DNA of 64,000 bases. Source: Hemibagrus wyckioides. Its lineage: Eukaryota; Chordata; Actinopteri; Siluriformes; Bagridae. The stretch covers positions 18,640,071 to 18,704,070 of the forward strand of contig NC_080731.1 in assembly GCF_019097595.1 (NCBI RefSeq), read 5' to 3'. Under the pieces are notes generated by a model. That model made no database searches. It worked only from the letters and a program-made list of their open reading frames with translations, and was not told the DNA's origin. Below are positions 11,434-25,800 of the stretch, in pieces. Each line of letters starts with the position of its first letter. The first letter of the stretch is position 1. Made by a program: the position numbers and the translations under genes.

Positions 11434-14040
11434 ACGGACACAGTTTGTCATAACTGTTTACACATCACTGTGTGTATCACTGTGTGCGGGTTGTAAAAAA
11501 AAAAAAAGTGTTCATTGTGTTATTTGTCTGAACATCATCAAAGGGAATGTGCCATAGTAAAGGAGTGGGTTATTAGCATGTGTTTGTCATTAGACTGTAT
11601 ACAGTCTAATGTGTGTGTGTGTGTCTAACAGCTGCAATTACAGTAACAGGTCACACACTTTACCTTTCCTCTCCAGAGTCTCTCTGCCATAAGACACAAA
11701 CTTCAGTAGCTGATCAACACAGTTACTCTTCAGGTAGTTCTTCCAGTATTGAGCCTTTCCTGCATTAGGATCCCACTGCTTTATAAAGATCACAGCTTTA
11801 TCATTAGCTGCAGTCCAGTTTGCAGTGTTCAGATCCAAACTGATGAAATCTTCTCCATTATAACCGTACTGATCATATCCTCTAGTAGTGCTGTCATCAT
11901 GGAGCTCACAGCCGTACATCCTCTGAAGTGTGTGATTACCTACACACACATACACACACACACAGACACACACACACACAGAGAGAGAGAGAGAGCTCTG
12001 TACTGAATTCTGCTTGATCTTACATCTCTCCTCTAAATCAGAGCAAAATAAAGTTTCCAAATTCCAGTGTTATGGATGTGACAATTAAACTGGTAATGCA
12101 TATTCATAGATCATGTAATCTAGGGAACTGACAGGCAAAATGTATTTTTTTCTAAAATACATTTAAGCTCTCAGTGACAGTACATAGCAAAATTTAAAAT
12201 AAAAGATTTTTTCTAAAGAGTATTTTGCGGAAAAAGAGCGTTATAGATCTGAAACACACATATTATCTGTTTGGGAAATCAACATCCAGACCATCACAGC
12301 ACTTTTGGTGACACCTAAAATTACTTTTGTTTTGTAATTAAAAATAGCGCTGTGTGTAATAAATAGTGCTATTTATTAGCTGTTTATTAGCACAAACACT
12401 TACCCAACAAAAAAACAATAACAATAATAACACCACTTTTCAGAGAAAAATCATATATGACCATAATGAAGCCTGCTTTATGTTGCATGCAAAAAAAAAG
12501 CAAGTAAAGAAAAACAGGTCCCTCACACACTTTGGGGATAAAAAGTGTAAACACCCAGCAGGAACATTACAACTGAAATAATTATGAATGATAAGTCACT
12601 CAGATTTCATTATTATTTGAGATGTGGATCCAAATAAACATCATAAATATCTCCATTTGTTTTGTTAACATTTACCCATGGTTGTGATTATAGCCTAATG
12701 ACATTAGGCTGTGTTACATTTCACTGAAACACAGAAAAGAAATGTGCAAACACTGCATGCTACCAGCAGCTGGAACACATATCACAACATTGCACAGAAA
12801 CATTGGACATTTTTGCATCAACACTATTTGTGTAGCAAAGAGTGAAAAGTTGTGGCCATGGAACTCACTGACATTTAATAAGAGGCTTATAAATTTATAG
12901 AGCTGGGCTGTTAAAGTAAGCTAACTGTATAGAATGCTCTCATCCCCTATTCAGTCAGGAAATTGTCAAATAATAACATTTTGTTATCGTTCCCCCTTCT
13001 TCAAACAGTAGAACACAGCCATTTAAAAACGCTGCTTTTTGTATTAATGCACACCTTCTACATGCTGTTAAACACATCAAACATATATAAATTCAATAAG
13101 GGCACTTACATATAATAATATATAGACCTTAGTGAATATTTTAAGTATAGTCTAGTTTGTGTGCCCAAATTGTTCTTTTTTTCCTTGACCTTTTCATGGA
13201 ATAGTTTATTTAGGCAGTTAGGCTTGAGTAGACTAAGGATATGAAGAATATGTAGTGTTAAACAGAGCAGCTCTACTGCAGAGTAGAAAGTGTTCAAACA
13301 TCTGCATCTCATATTTCATATACTGAACTCCATAAGGATTCACTTTGGTGCTTCAGTAAAGCTTTTGTGGAATTGCAGTGGGAGTTTTGAGGTTTATTTA
13401 TTTATTTGTAATAATCTCCCAACTATTAACCATTCATTAATTGGTACAGTTACTCAAACAACAAAAATCTTGTGTGTCCAGAGTACAGTCAGTGTGTGTT
13501 ACTGATTAAAACTCTGACTTTTACCTTCATTTGAATTCAAGCTCTTCCTTACTGCAGCCACTGTGTCTTGGAATTGGTGCTGACGATCCTTCACACGCTC
13601 TGTCTCTCTGTTCCAGTAATCTGGATCATCAGTAAAGAACTTCTGCATCCACTCCGTCTTTGGTATCATCTTCCTGATGTTACTGTCGTAGTACACACAC
13701 TGCCCTCCATCCATCAGACCCACAGTAGAGAATTCTGGGAAATGTATTGCTGGTGTGATGGCAGTATAGAGGTACTGCAGAGAGTGTGTGTCTGCAAAAG
13801 TTAAAATAGTTTTAGTAACTCAGCACATATAAAGAAAGACTATAAAGTTCAGGAAAATTCAGGATGATGTCACCAGCACCTACTGAATTAATTAATAGGG
13901 CCACCTAATGCACACAAACTTTAATTTATACGTTTCAAATTCAGTTGGTGGCAGTATGACAATCAATTAAAATGAATATGAGATGTGATTAAACCTCATC
14001 ACTGACCACACATGTGAACTCAGACGAAGTACAGCAGATT

Positions 14041-14075
<35 letters not shown>

Positions 14076-16816
14076 GGCAACAGTGTTTAAAATATAGCCA
14101 GTTCTGTTGGAATTATGATAAATCATCTGACTTCCTGTGTCTAATTGGTGACACTACAAGAGTCAGTTACTCGTGTCATGTGTCTTTGACCCGACATCAT
14201 TTAAGATACACCAGAACTTTCAAGCACATCACACATACAGGGGAAATATGCCACACTTTCTGTTTAAGTGGTTTGATAGATTAATTGATCACACTGACGC
14301 AGCAAGACTGCATAAGCCATCAAAAATGTATCTGATATTCAACATCAAGAATCTTGATCATTATGCTGAACAAATTTGTTCTGAATCTGATGAAGCATGT
14401 TTGAGGAGTATCTAAAAGAAACTCTAATATCCAGTGCCAGTAGGTGGCGCTAATAAATCACCACTGACGATCATATGCTAATGCTGTATTGTTCAGTGAA
14501 TGTCAATCACTGAACAATTACCATAGTTACCAAAGCAACACTGACTGAGACGTCACAAATTCCTTCATAATTTAATATTATAGCTATATTGACATGATAC
14601 TGCTGACTTTACTATGCTAGAGACATTAGACTTCATCACAGTTAAACTACTATGAATGTAAGAAAATGTGCACAAAAACAGCTTAGCGTTAACATCCTAT
14701 ACCTGACGAGAGCTTTTGGATATCGGTCTATGACACTCCGACAGTTTTATCACTGATCTTCAACTCATCTATGGGATCTCCAGAACACTCGAGGCTACGC
14801 ACCCTACCTGGCCAGGCAGAAGTGCTTGCAGGCGGCAAAGAGATCATAAACAAAGGTGGGGGAAACATGGAGAGCTAAGAGCTAAGCTAACACCGCAGCG
14901 GCTCTCGTTACCTAGCATATTCCTCACTAATGTGCAGTCATTGGTGAATAAAATACAACTTTGCATCACCCACAGCAAGAGACTTTCGGACTGTACTGTC
15001 ATGATCTTCACAGAAACATGGCTAGATAGCGGAGTACCCGACGATGCTATTGAGCTAGCCGGACGCCACACACTCCAGGCAGATAGATCAGCGGATGACT
15101 CCAGTAAGACCAGAGGTGGGGGATTGTGCATTTATGTCAACAAAGCTTGGTGCATGAACTCTGTCACTGTTGAAAGTCACTGTTCAGCTAACCTGGAGTT
15201 TCTCATGATTAGACCTTAGGTGTAGACCTTTTTATCTGCCAAGAGAGCTCACTTCCGTCATCATAACAGCAGCCTATATCCCCCGGACGCTAATGCCAAG
15301 CTTTCTATGAATTATCATCATGCGGCCATTGGCAAACTACAAGCTGCTCACCTGGAAGCCGCAGTTATTGTTGCGGGTGATTTTAATCACTCCAACATAA
15401 AGACAGTGCTCCCCAAATTCCACCAGCATGTTTCCTGCTATACCAGACGTGGCAAAACGTTGGACCATGTCTACACAAACATTGTTGGAGCCTACACTGT
15501 GACCCCCCTCCCCCACCTGGGACAGTCTGATCACCTTTCTTTGTTCCTCACCCCCAAGTATTTACCTCTCATCAACCGTGTGATGCCATCAAAGTGTGGC
15601 CAGGGGGGCAGACTCTGTACTTCAGGACAGGTTTCAGCACACAGACTGGAGTATGTTTGCCTCTGAGGCCACCTGACTACACCACCAATGACAGTGTTAC
15701 CACGGAGAAACAAATCACCACATATCCTAATCAGAAGCCATGGATGAACAAGGAGGTGTGGCACATCCAGGCAAATCTAATGAGGGGCATCAAAAAGGCC
15801 AAATACTGCTACAAACGTAAGGTGGAGGAACAATTCCAATTCCGACCCCCGACACATGTGGCAGGGCATCCAGGCCATCAGTGACTACAAGCCCAGCAAC
15901 TCCACCCTGAATGACACAGATGTCTCCTTTCTTAACAAGATAAATGACTTTTATGCTCGCTTTGACAGAGACAACAAGGAGAAAGACATCATGACCAGAC
16001 CCTCTGCAGACCACCAACCCCTAACACTCACCTCCACAGAGGTGTACAATGTACTGAGCTGGATCAATGCATTTAAGGCTGCTGGCCCCAATGGCATCCC
16101 TGGATGTGTGCTAAGGGCATGTGCTGAGCAGATGAGAGAGATCTTGGCATCAATACCTCCCTGCAACACTTGGTCGCATGGTGTACTGACAATAACCTGC
16201 TCCTTAACACCAGCAAGACAAGATTCAAGATTCAAGAAGCTTTTATTGTCATTTCAACCACATATAGCTGGCACAGTACATAGTGAAATGAAACAACGTT
16301 TCTCCAGGACCTGGTGCTACATAAACATACAACAACAAGTTCAAAACAAAACAACAAACAACACCACAGAGCTAGGACAGAAGTTTGTCTTAGCCACGTA
16401 AAGTGCACAGTGTGCAGCTAGGTGCAAACAGAGCATAGACAAGACAGTGCAAAAGACAATAAATACAATAAAGACAACACAAAAGAACACAGGACACTTA
16501 GCGCCGAAAAGAAATAAAAGAACGTGTACTGGAATGTAAGTGAAATAAAATAGATAAAGTGAAATGATGTAAAAAATAAAAAAAAAAAAGTATTGTGCAA
16601 AAATATTGTGCAAAAATACACAGCAGCGGTTGAGGTAGTGCAAATAGAATAAACATAAATATAACTATAGCAGCAGATGACAGGTAGAGGTAGTGCAGTA
16701 AGTAATGAACAGTATAAATTGTGTGTGTGTGTGTGCGTCCACACAGTCAAGAGAGAGTGTGTTTATATCTGTGTGTGAGAGAGACAGAGAGTTAATATAC
16801 AGTTCAGTCCTGAGTG

Positions 16817-16850
<34 letters not shown>

Positions 16851-19800
16851 TGTAGAACAGTTCAGTCCTGAGTGAGAGTGTGTGTGAGAGTGTAGAACAG
16901 TTCAGTCCCGGGTGTTGAGGAGCCTGATGGCTTGAGGAAAGAAACTGTTACACAGTCTGGTTGTGAGGGCCCGAATGCTCCGGTACCTCTTTCCAGATGG
17001 CAGGAGGGTGAAGAGTGTGTGTGAGGGGTGTGTGGGGTCAGCCACAATGCTGATGGCTTTGCGGATGCAGCGTGCGGTGTAAATGTCTGTGATAGAGGGG
17101 AGAGAGACTCCGATGATCTTCTCAGCTGTCCTCACTATCCGCTGAAGGGTCTTGCGATCCGAAACGGTGCAGTTCCCAAACCAGGCAGTGATGCAGCTGC
17201 TCAGGATGCTCTCGATGGTCCCTCTGTAGAACACAGACAGGATGGGGGGAGGGAGATGGGTTTTCCCTCAGCCTCCTCAGGAAGTAGAGGCGCTGCTGGG
17301 CTTTCTTGGTGATGGAGCTGGTGTTGAGTGACCAGGTGAAGTTCTCCGCCAGATGGACACCAAGGAATTTGATGCTCTTGATGATCTCCACAGAGGAGCC
17401 ATCGATGGACAGCGGAGAATGGTCACACTGTGCTCTCCTGAAGTCAGCAACCATCTCTTTGGTCTTGTTGACGTTCAGGGAGAGGTTGTTGGCTCTGCAC
17501 CAGGCTGTTAGCCGCTGCACCTCCTCTCTGTATGCTGACTCGTCGTTCTTGCTGATGAGACCCACCACAGTCGTGTCATCGGCGAACTTGACGATGTGGT
17601 TGGAGCTGTGCATTGCTGCACAGTCGTGAGTCAGCAGAGTGAACAGCAATGGACTGAGCACACAGCCCTGAGGCTCTCCAGTGCTCAGTGTGGTGGTGCT
17701 GGAGATACTGCTCCCGATCCGGACTGACTGAGGTCTCCCAGTCAGGAAATCCAGGATCCAGTTGCAGAGAGAGGTGTTCAGGCCCAGGAGACTCAGCTTC
17801 TTAATCAGCTGCTGAGGGATGATTGTGTTGAATGCTGAACTGAAATCTATGAACAGCATTCGAACGTAGGGGTCTTTGCAGTCCAGGTGTGTGAGGGCCA
17901 GATGGAGGGTTGTGGTGATGGCGGTGTCCGTGGAACAGTTAGGACGATACGCAAACTGCAAGGGGTCCAGCGAGGGTGGTAGCTGTGACTTGATGTGCCT
18001 CATGACGAGCCTCTCGAAGCATTTCATCATGATTGGTGTGAGTGCAACGGGACGGTAGTCACTGAGGCAGGAAACCGTGGACTTCTTTGGCACAGGGATG
18101 ATGGTCGTTGTCTTGAGGCACGTAGGGATGATGGAGCTGCTCAGCGAGATGTTGAAGATGTCAGTGAAGACATCTGCTAGCTGCTCTGCACACTCCCTGA
18201 GAACTCTGCCAGGAATGTTGTCTGGTCCAGCAGACTTCCGTGGGTTAACTCTGCATAGAGTTCTCTTCACGTCAGCTGTGGTGAGACAGAGCACTGGGTC
18301 ATTAGGAGGAGGGATGGTCTTCCTCGCTCTCTCTGGGCGTGTGCATGCTTCGCCTCTCTGATGGCTCGGGACAGTTTGGCCCTTGCTGTTTTTAAGGCCG
18401 CCCTGTCCCCTGATCTGAAGGCAGAGTCTCTCGACTTCAGGAGAGCACGCACTTTCGCAGTCATCCACGGCTTCTGGTTGGAGCGTGTTGTGATGGTCTT
18501 GGAGACGATCACGTCATCGATGCATTTCCCGATGTAGCCGGTCACTGATGCCGTGTACTCCTCCAAGTCAATAGAGTCGCCGTTGGTTGCAGCCTCCCTA
18601 AACATATCCCAGTCAGTGCACTCAAAACAGTCCTGAAGAGCAGAGATGGCTCCTGCTGGCCAGGTCTTAACCTGTTTCAGAACCGGTTTAGAGCGTCTGA
18701 CGAGTGGTCTGTATGCTGGAATCAACATAACAGAGATGTGGTCTGAGTAGCCGAGGTGGGGGCGGGGCTCCGCACGATACGCGCCGGGAATGTTTGAATA
18801 AACAACATCCAGCGTGGTCGCCCCTCTCGTAGCAAAGTCCACATACTGATGGAATTTAGGGAGCACTGTTCTGAGATTTGCATGATTGAAATCTCCGGCG
18901 ATGATAAACAGTCCATCGGGGTGAGCATTCTGCAGCTCGCTAATAGCTCCGTACAGCTCACACAGAGCCTCCTTAGCATTAGCACTGGGTGGAATGTACA
19001 CTCCGATAATGAGAGTAGTGGTGAATTCCCGGGGTAAATAAAAAGGTCTGCATCTAACAGTCACAAACTCCACTACCGATGAGCAGTAGTTAGACACAAG
19101 CACAGAGTCTTTACACCATTCCGTGTTGATGTAAACACACACACCGCCACCGCGAGTCTTACAAACAAGCTCATCATGGATTTCAGGAGGGAGAAAGGAA
19201 GAACGCATGACCCCATCCACATGAAAGGAATGGCTGTCGAGCGTGTATCCAGCTTCAGGTTTCTGGGCACCCACATCTCAGAGGACCTGTCCTGGACCAC
19301 CAATACCTCCAGTCTGGTCAAAAAGGCTCACCAGTGCCTTTTTTTCCTGAACACACCGAAGAAGAACCACCTGTCTTCAACCATCCTGGTGAACTTCTAC
19401 TGCTGTGCGATTGAGAACACCCTGACCAACTGTATCACAGTCTGCTGGATGCTTGGCAACAGACAGCCAATCAGAAGTTGCGCAGCGAGGCTCATGTCAG
19501 GTCAGTCACAGGAAATGCACGTTGTGTAAACAGGTTGCTTGCTGTTCGTCCAGTCAGTGACAGTGACACTGCAAATATGCAAATAAGAATGTTAACCCGG
19601 GGTTTAGGAATGTACAGTGTAAAATGTCTGTTAATGAATACCCAGGATTAACAGGTAACCCCAGGTATCGTATGAACAGTGTGAAACGTAATTACAGATA
19701 ATCCCAAGGGCTTTTCACACTTGAATTGTTAACCCTGGATCATACTAAACCCCAGATAAACGGAATCCTGGGTTATCTGTTATTTTCATTTTTTTTCTCT

Positions 19801-22800
19801 GCGTGCCTTAAATTGACCCTTGGGGGATAAATAAAGTCTTTTTTTTTTATTTAATTGAATTTGTATTTTTTTTGTTTATTGCAAGTATAAACAATTAACT
19901 TCAGCATTAAAATAGAACATTGGATGCCATTATTATTAAAAATTTAAAACAGGAAGACAAAATAAAGATATATAAAAATAAAAGAGTACAGATGTAAATC
20001 AAAAATTCCGTAAAGTTCATCAGATACTATGTTATGTTTACAATGAGAAAAATAGCAAAGTATATCACCCATAGTTAAAGCAATGTCTACATTAGATTTT
20101 AAAGAAAAGAATTTTGATAAGTCAGAACAAAATTTCTTATCAAGGGAGCATTCGATAAAAAGATGATCAATAGAGTCAATACTGATATTACAGAAATTAC
20201 AATTTAAATGAGGATTACCAAATTTGGATGTAATCTCATTGGTCAAAGTCAAAATCAAAGTCAAAGAAGGTTTATTGTCACTTCAACCATATATAGCAGA
20301 TGCAGTACACAGTGAAGTGAAACAATGTTCCTCCTAGACCAGAGGTGCTACACAGAACAAAGACAAAGTACAGTGTGTGTGTGTCTGTGTCCAGCACAGT
20401 TCAGTTCTTCTTGGAACACAGTTCTCAGCTTTTGTGCATGTGTGTTATTGCATGTGTGTGTGAGTATGTGTCCTGTACTGTATATTATGTATACTGTATA
20501 TTATGTAAAATCTTTAAATGTATTTCTTTTACTTTGTTGGGGACACAGAATTTATAAGGTAAGCTTTTTTCCAAATAATCTTGTTTATTAAAGAATTTCA
20601 AACAAATTTTCCTCTCTGAGTAATTTGTAAAAACAAATTTGTTAATCATTTTATTACTACATTTAGGTTCATAAATACACTTGTCATTAACCAAATAACT
20701 TGGCTCCCTTTTTACAGTCACTTCAAACGATAGATGACATTTCATTAAGTGAACAAGACCGGCTGGTATAGCTTTAACAATTGTAAGAAATTCCTTATGA
20801 ACAACAGGGAAATTGTATTTAGACATGAAATCACAATAAGAATAAAATTTCCCTTGTGGATCTAGTATATCACAAAGATTATCTTTTTCATGTCAATTCT
20901 TAAGAAATATCGACTTGATCTTTACTAGAATACTCTCGTTGATCCATAGCTTCACTTTATGTGGGAAAATTGTGAACAAAACAAAGTTTCCATGCCAAAA
21001 GTGCCTGTTCATGGAATTTTGAAAGTTTTCTGGGGAGTTTAGAAGGGGAAAATTTACAAGTTAACAAAAATTTAAGACCTCCCAGGTTTTTATAGATATT
21101 GTGATTGATAAAGGACCAAATAGAATCTGGTGAATTGACACACTTCCTAACCCAATTTACCTTTAAAGTGTAATTAATGTCAAAAGAATCAAGCATGCCA
21201 AAACCTCCATCAGCTTTCTTACCACAGAGAACTTTTCTTCAAATGTTGATGTTTGCTTTTCCAAAAAAAGTTAAACAATAAACTATTAATATGTTTACCT
21301 TTATTGTCATGAACAAATAATGAGCAAGATGGGTATATAAAATTAGACAGACCTTCGGCTTTTATTAAAATAACTCTACTAAGAAAGAATAAATCTCTTC
21401 GAAGCAAATTGTTAAAAATTAGTTTTGCTTTTTTAATTTTAGGAAGAAAATTCATTTCTTGCCTAAGAGATTTTCTTGGAAATATAGATGCTGAGATATT
21501 TCACATTATCTTTAATAGGTATGTTATTCATGGAGGTTTTGCGGTTATCAAATAAACAAAGAATTTCACATTTAGGGATATTTAACTTTAAACCAGAAGC
21601 CTCCGAAAAGGTGGTAATGATTTCAAGAACTTTTGCAATCTGATTTAAGTTTTCTAAAAACAGGGTTGTATCGTCTGCAAGTTGTGAAATTCTAATCTCA
21701 CGATCAAAGATGGTCAACTCTTTGATATCAGGATTATTTCTAATATTTAAAGATTGTAATTCCACAACTAGTAAGAACAGAAAGGGGGAAATTCCACAAC
21801 TTTGTCCAACTCCCCTGTTAATAGAAAATCTATTAGAAGTATCAAATTACAAGATTACTGATCTATTAATATCCTTATATATAATTTTAACCGGCGGCAC
21901 AGTGGCTTAGTGGTTAGCACGTTCTCCTCACTGTGTGTGGAGTTTGCATGTTCTCCCCGTGCTTGGTGGGTTTCCTCCCACAGTCCAAAGGCATGCTTCT
22001 AGGCTGATTGGAGTCTCTAAATTGTCTGTAGTGTGTAATTGCATTAGTGAATGAGTGTGTGTGTGTGTGTGTGTGTGCCCTGCGATGAGTTGGCTCTCCG
22101 TCCAGGGTGTATCCTGCTGTAACGGGCATGCCGACCCCAGCAGCACTTCCTCGCTCTCATTCCCCTGATTATTGATCACGCCACCTGCACCTAATTTCCC
22201 GGCACCTATTTAAAGCCCTCACTCGCTAGCATCAGCGGCGAGTATTAAGACTGTTAGGCTTATGTGCCGTAAGCATTTCGCAACGTCTGTGATACTTTAC
22301 GTTTTGCCTATGTTTTGCCCGTCTTCCACTCATCACCTCACCGAATATGATTTTGTTAATAATGAAGACGGGCGTTCATCACACTATCTGGACACTACGA
22401 GTACCGCGTCATGCCATATGGACTCTCCAATGCCCCGGTGGTGTTTCAAAATTTCATGAATGAAATTTTCCGGGGACATGCACCACCGGTTCGTGATCTC
22501 GATGGATCAGTCTAAAGGGGAAGCGGTCACGAACTGCCCGCAACCCCAAACTATCAAGGATCTTCAACGCTTCCTGGGGTTCATGGACTTTTACCGCTGT
22601 TTCATTGCAGGCTACAGCAAACACACCGCGCCCCTCACCTCACTGTTGCGCAATCAGCCTAAAGCGCTACGCTGGGCGACTACCACGGTCGAAGCCTTCC
22701 AGAATCTGAAAGCCGCCTTCTGCTCTGCACCTACCCTGCTGCATTCCGATCCCAGCCGACCTTTCGTGGTGGAGGTAGATGCTACGACTGTAGAAGTAGT

Positions 22801-25800
22801 CCCAACGGGGAGGTGAGCCCCTGGCACTCCATCCGTGTGCTTTCTTTTCCAAAAAGCTAACCCTGGCGGAGCAAAATTATGACATCGGCAACCGAGAGTT
22901 ACTAGCCATCAAGCTGGCTTTGGAGGAGTGGCGGCACTGGTTGGACGGAGCTGTCCATCTCTTCGAAATAATCACTGACCACAAGAACCTCCAGTACCTC
23001 AGGGAAGCTAAGAGACTGAACCCCAGACAAGCTCGGTGGGCATTATTTTTTACTCGCTTCCGGTTCCACGGTCACCTACTGTCCCGAGCATAAGAACACA
23101 AAAGCGGACGCACTTTCCCAGATGCATGCACCAGATCCCCTACCGAAAAGAATGCGAGCCCATCCTCCCTCCAAATCTCTTTGTCTGTCCTCTCCTCTGG
23201 GCTATTGACGAGGACATCCGTGCTGCCACTACAGAAAGAGCTTGCTCTGCCAGGAGGTCCAGAAGGGAAAATCTATGTTCCAACTTCGCTGCGCCTCACC
23301 CTTCTGGACTCAGTACACTCATCTCCGGGCTCCGGACATCCGGCAGGCAACGAACCCTCTCACTCACCCGAGAGAAGTATTGGCCAAACATGACAAAGGA
23401 AGTGCTCCAACTTGTGAAAGGATGTCCCGTCTGCGCCATTATTTCCACACCACGTCGCCTGCCGGAGGGTAAGCTCATGCCGCTTCCAATTCCCCACTGG
23501 CCCTGGTCCCACCTGGGGATCGACTTGGCAACCAATCTGCCCACATCAGATGGCTTCACCACCATTCTCGTCATGGTCGATCGGTTCTCGAAAGCGTGCA
23601 AACTGATACCCCTCAAGGGCCTGCCCACGGCCATGGAGACGGCTGAGGCTCTCTTTGACCTTGTCTTCAGACACTTTGGCATCCCTGAAGACATCTTGTC
23701 TGACAGAGGGCCCCAGTTCGTGTCCCGAGTATGGCATGGGTTCTTTAAACAGCTGGGTGTATCAGTGATCCTGTCTTCTGGATATCATCCACATTCTAAT
23801 GGCCAGACGGAGCGCAAAGTGCAAGAAGTGGGGCGCTATCTTCGAAAGCATACTGCTGTGACCACCAGCACAAATGGAGCAAATATCTTCCCTGGGCCGA
23901 GTATGCACAGAACTCGCTACGTCAAGAAGCCACAGGACTCACTCCATTGGTTCAGAGAGAGTGCGAGGGTTTAGGAGTCGGCACCGACGAGAAACACCAC
24001 ACTATCAGCTGGGAGATCGAGTCTGGCTCTGCTCACGAGACCGCCACCTAAAGCTGCCCTGTAAAAAGCTTAGCCCTCGATACATAGGTCCCTTCACCAT
24101 CCGGTGGCCCATCAATGAAGTGTAACGGGCATGCACCCAATTTCCCCGGTGCCTATTTAATGCCTTCACTCGCCAGTGGCAGCAGCGAGTATTAAGATTG
24201 TTAGCCGTATGTGCCGTGAAGCATTTCTCAACGTCTGTGATACTTTACGTTTTGCCTGCCTGCCTGCCTGTCTTAAGTTTAACCTGCCTGCCTATAGTAC
24301 CTTTTGCCTGATTTACGTTTTGCCTTCTGCCCTGCCTGGAATTATTAAAGTGGCACTCGCTTCTCTCTCTGCCTCTTGAGTCATCTTGTTACACCTGCCT
24401 TGATGCTCGATGACACCTGACCTTGATGCCCAGGCTCCCCGTGACCCGATGATAGTTCGGATAAGCAACAGACAATGGAATGGAATCATATTAACCATTT
24501 TTAATTTCTCTCCAAAACCAAACAACTCTAGAGTAGAAAATAAAAAATTTATGTTCGATGGTATAGAATGCTTTGTAAAAAATCTAGAAACAGAATGATT
24601 GCATTAAAGTTTGTAGGATAACATAATTAATATAATTAATTAATATAATTTGCATGATCTATGAGATCAAAAATTAGCCTGATATTACAACTTATATGTC
24701 ATTTAGGCATAAAACCAGGTTGGGTTTCATTGCTTATATCCAATAAGCCTGTTTTTAATCTTTTTTGCATGTGCTAATGATAGAATAATCTAAATTTAGT
24801 AAAGTGATTGGGCTCCATTTGTTATAGGAGAGAAGGTCTTTACCTTGTTTTGGTATCAATGTAATAAGGACTTGTTTTAAAGAAGTGCATAATTTTTCAT
24901 GAAGAATACATCCATTGTACATTCTAAGTAATGGACTCTTAATAGATTACCAAAAGTATGCATAAAACTCCAATAATTAGGCCATTTGTGCCTGGGGATT
25001 TACCCTTCTTCATAGACTACACTGCTTTGGTAAGTTCGTCTTAAGAAAGGTCATTTTCACAAACCACTTTAAACTCATTTGAAATTACTGGAGTGAGAGA
25101 TTTGATTTTTTTGTATAAAGGATCTTGCATAGTTTTCGTAATAATTTGAGCAATATAATTTGTTTAAAAAAAGAGTATACATATTTATTCATTTGACAGG
25201 GGTTTTTGATTATGATATTATCAATTTTTAATGCTGCTAGACGATTTCTTTTCATATTTCTATTTTCCAGAACAAAACAATAACTGGTGTTTTTCTCTCC
25301 CATTTCCAACCATTTAGCCCTTGATCTTATAAATGCACATTTAACTAAATCTAAATAGTGATCATCTATTTCGTTTCACAATTTAAATAAATAGGATTCC
25401 TTCTCTGTATTAAGAGTTTCTTTAGATTTGTCAAGCTCTCTGAGAATATCTTGACATCTTTTAGAATTAGCCACTTTAGGTTCTTTGCCTCAAAGCATAG
25501 CTAATTGTCTAAATTTGAATTTAAAAAATTCCCATCTTTGGATAAAAATCATAGACTCGTCTTCCAAAATAGAAACAGTTTTTTAACAGGTTCTACAAAA
25601 TTTGCATCTGAGAGTAACTTATTATTAAATTTCCAACAACTGCAGATTGCAAATTGTAGTTGTAAACTACAGCTGTCTGTATTTTCAATTAAAGATATTG
25701 AGGTGAATCTATGATCTGATGAAGGTGAGTAACCGATCGACGTGTCTGAGACAAACTGAACTGCATTATTAGATAAGAAAAATCAATTTGTGACTTACGT

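Noticed and set aside
14173..14415. Plus-strand 80-codon frame as a small gene
   Set aside because: No start context, splice sites or family features. The copy 2 counterpart has substitutions and an indel at its beginning that remove the long open frame.
17122..18468. A 448-codon minus-strand frame as a host gene
   Set aside because: Its reverse transcriptase motifs ([23 protein letters not shown]) make it a LINE.
22460..24125. Retrovirus-like integrase and RNase H as an endogenous retrovirus
   Set aside because: Domain order, GPY/F-like end, TGTAAC...GTTACA LTRs, 5-bp duplication and lack of any envelope frame fit Ty3/gypsy.
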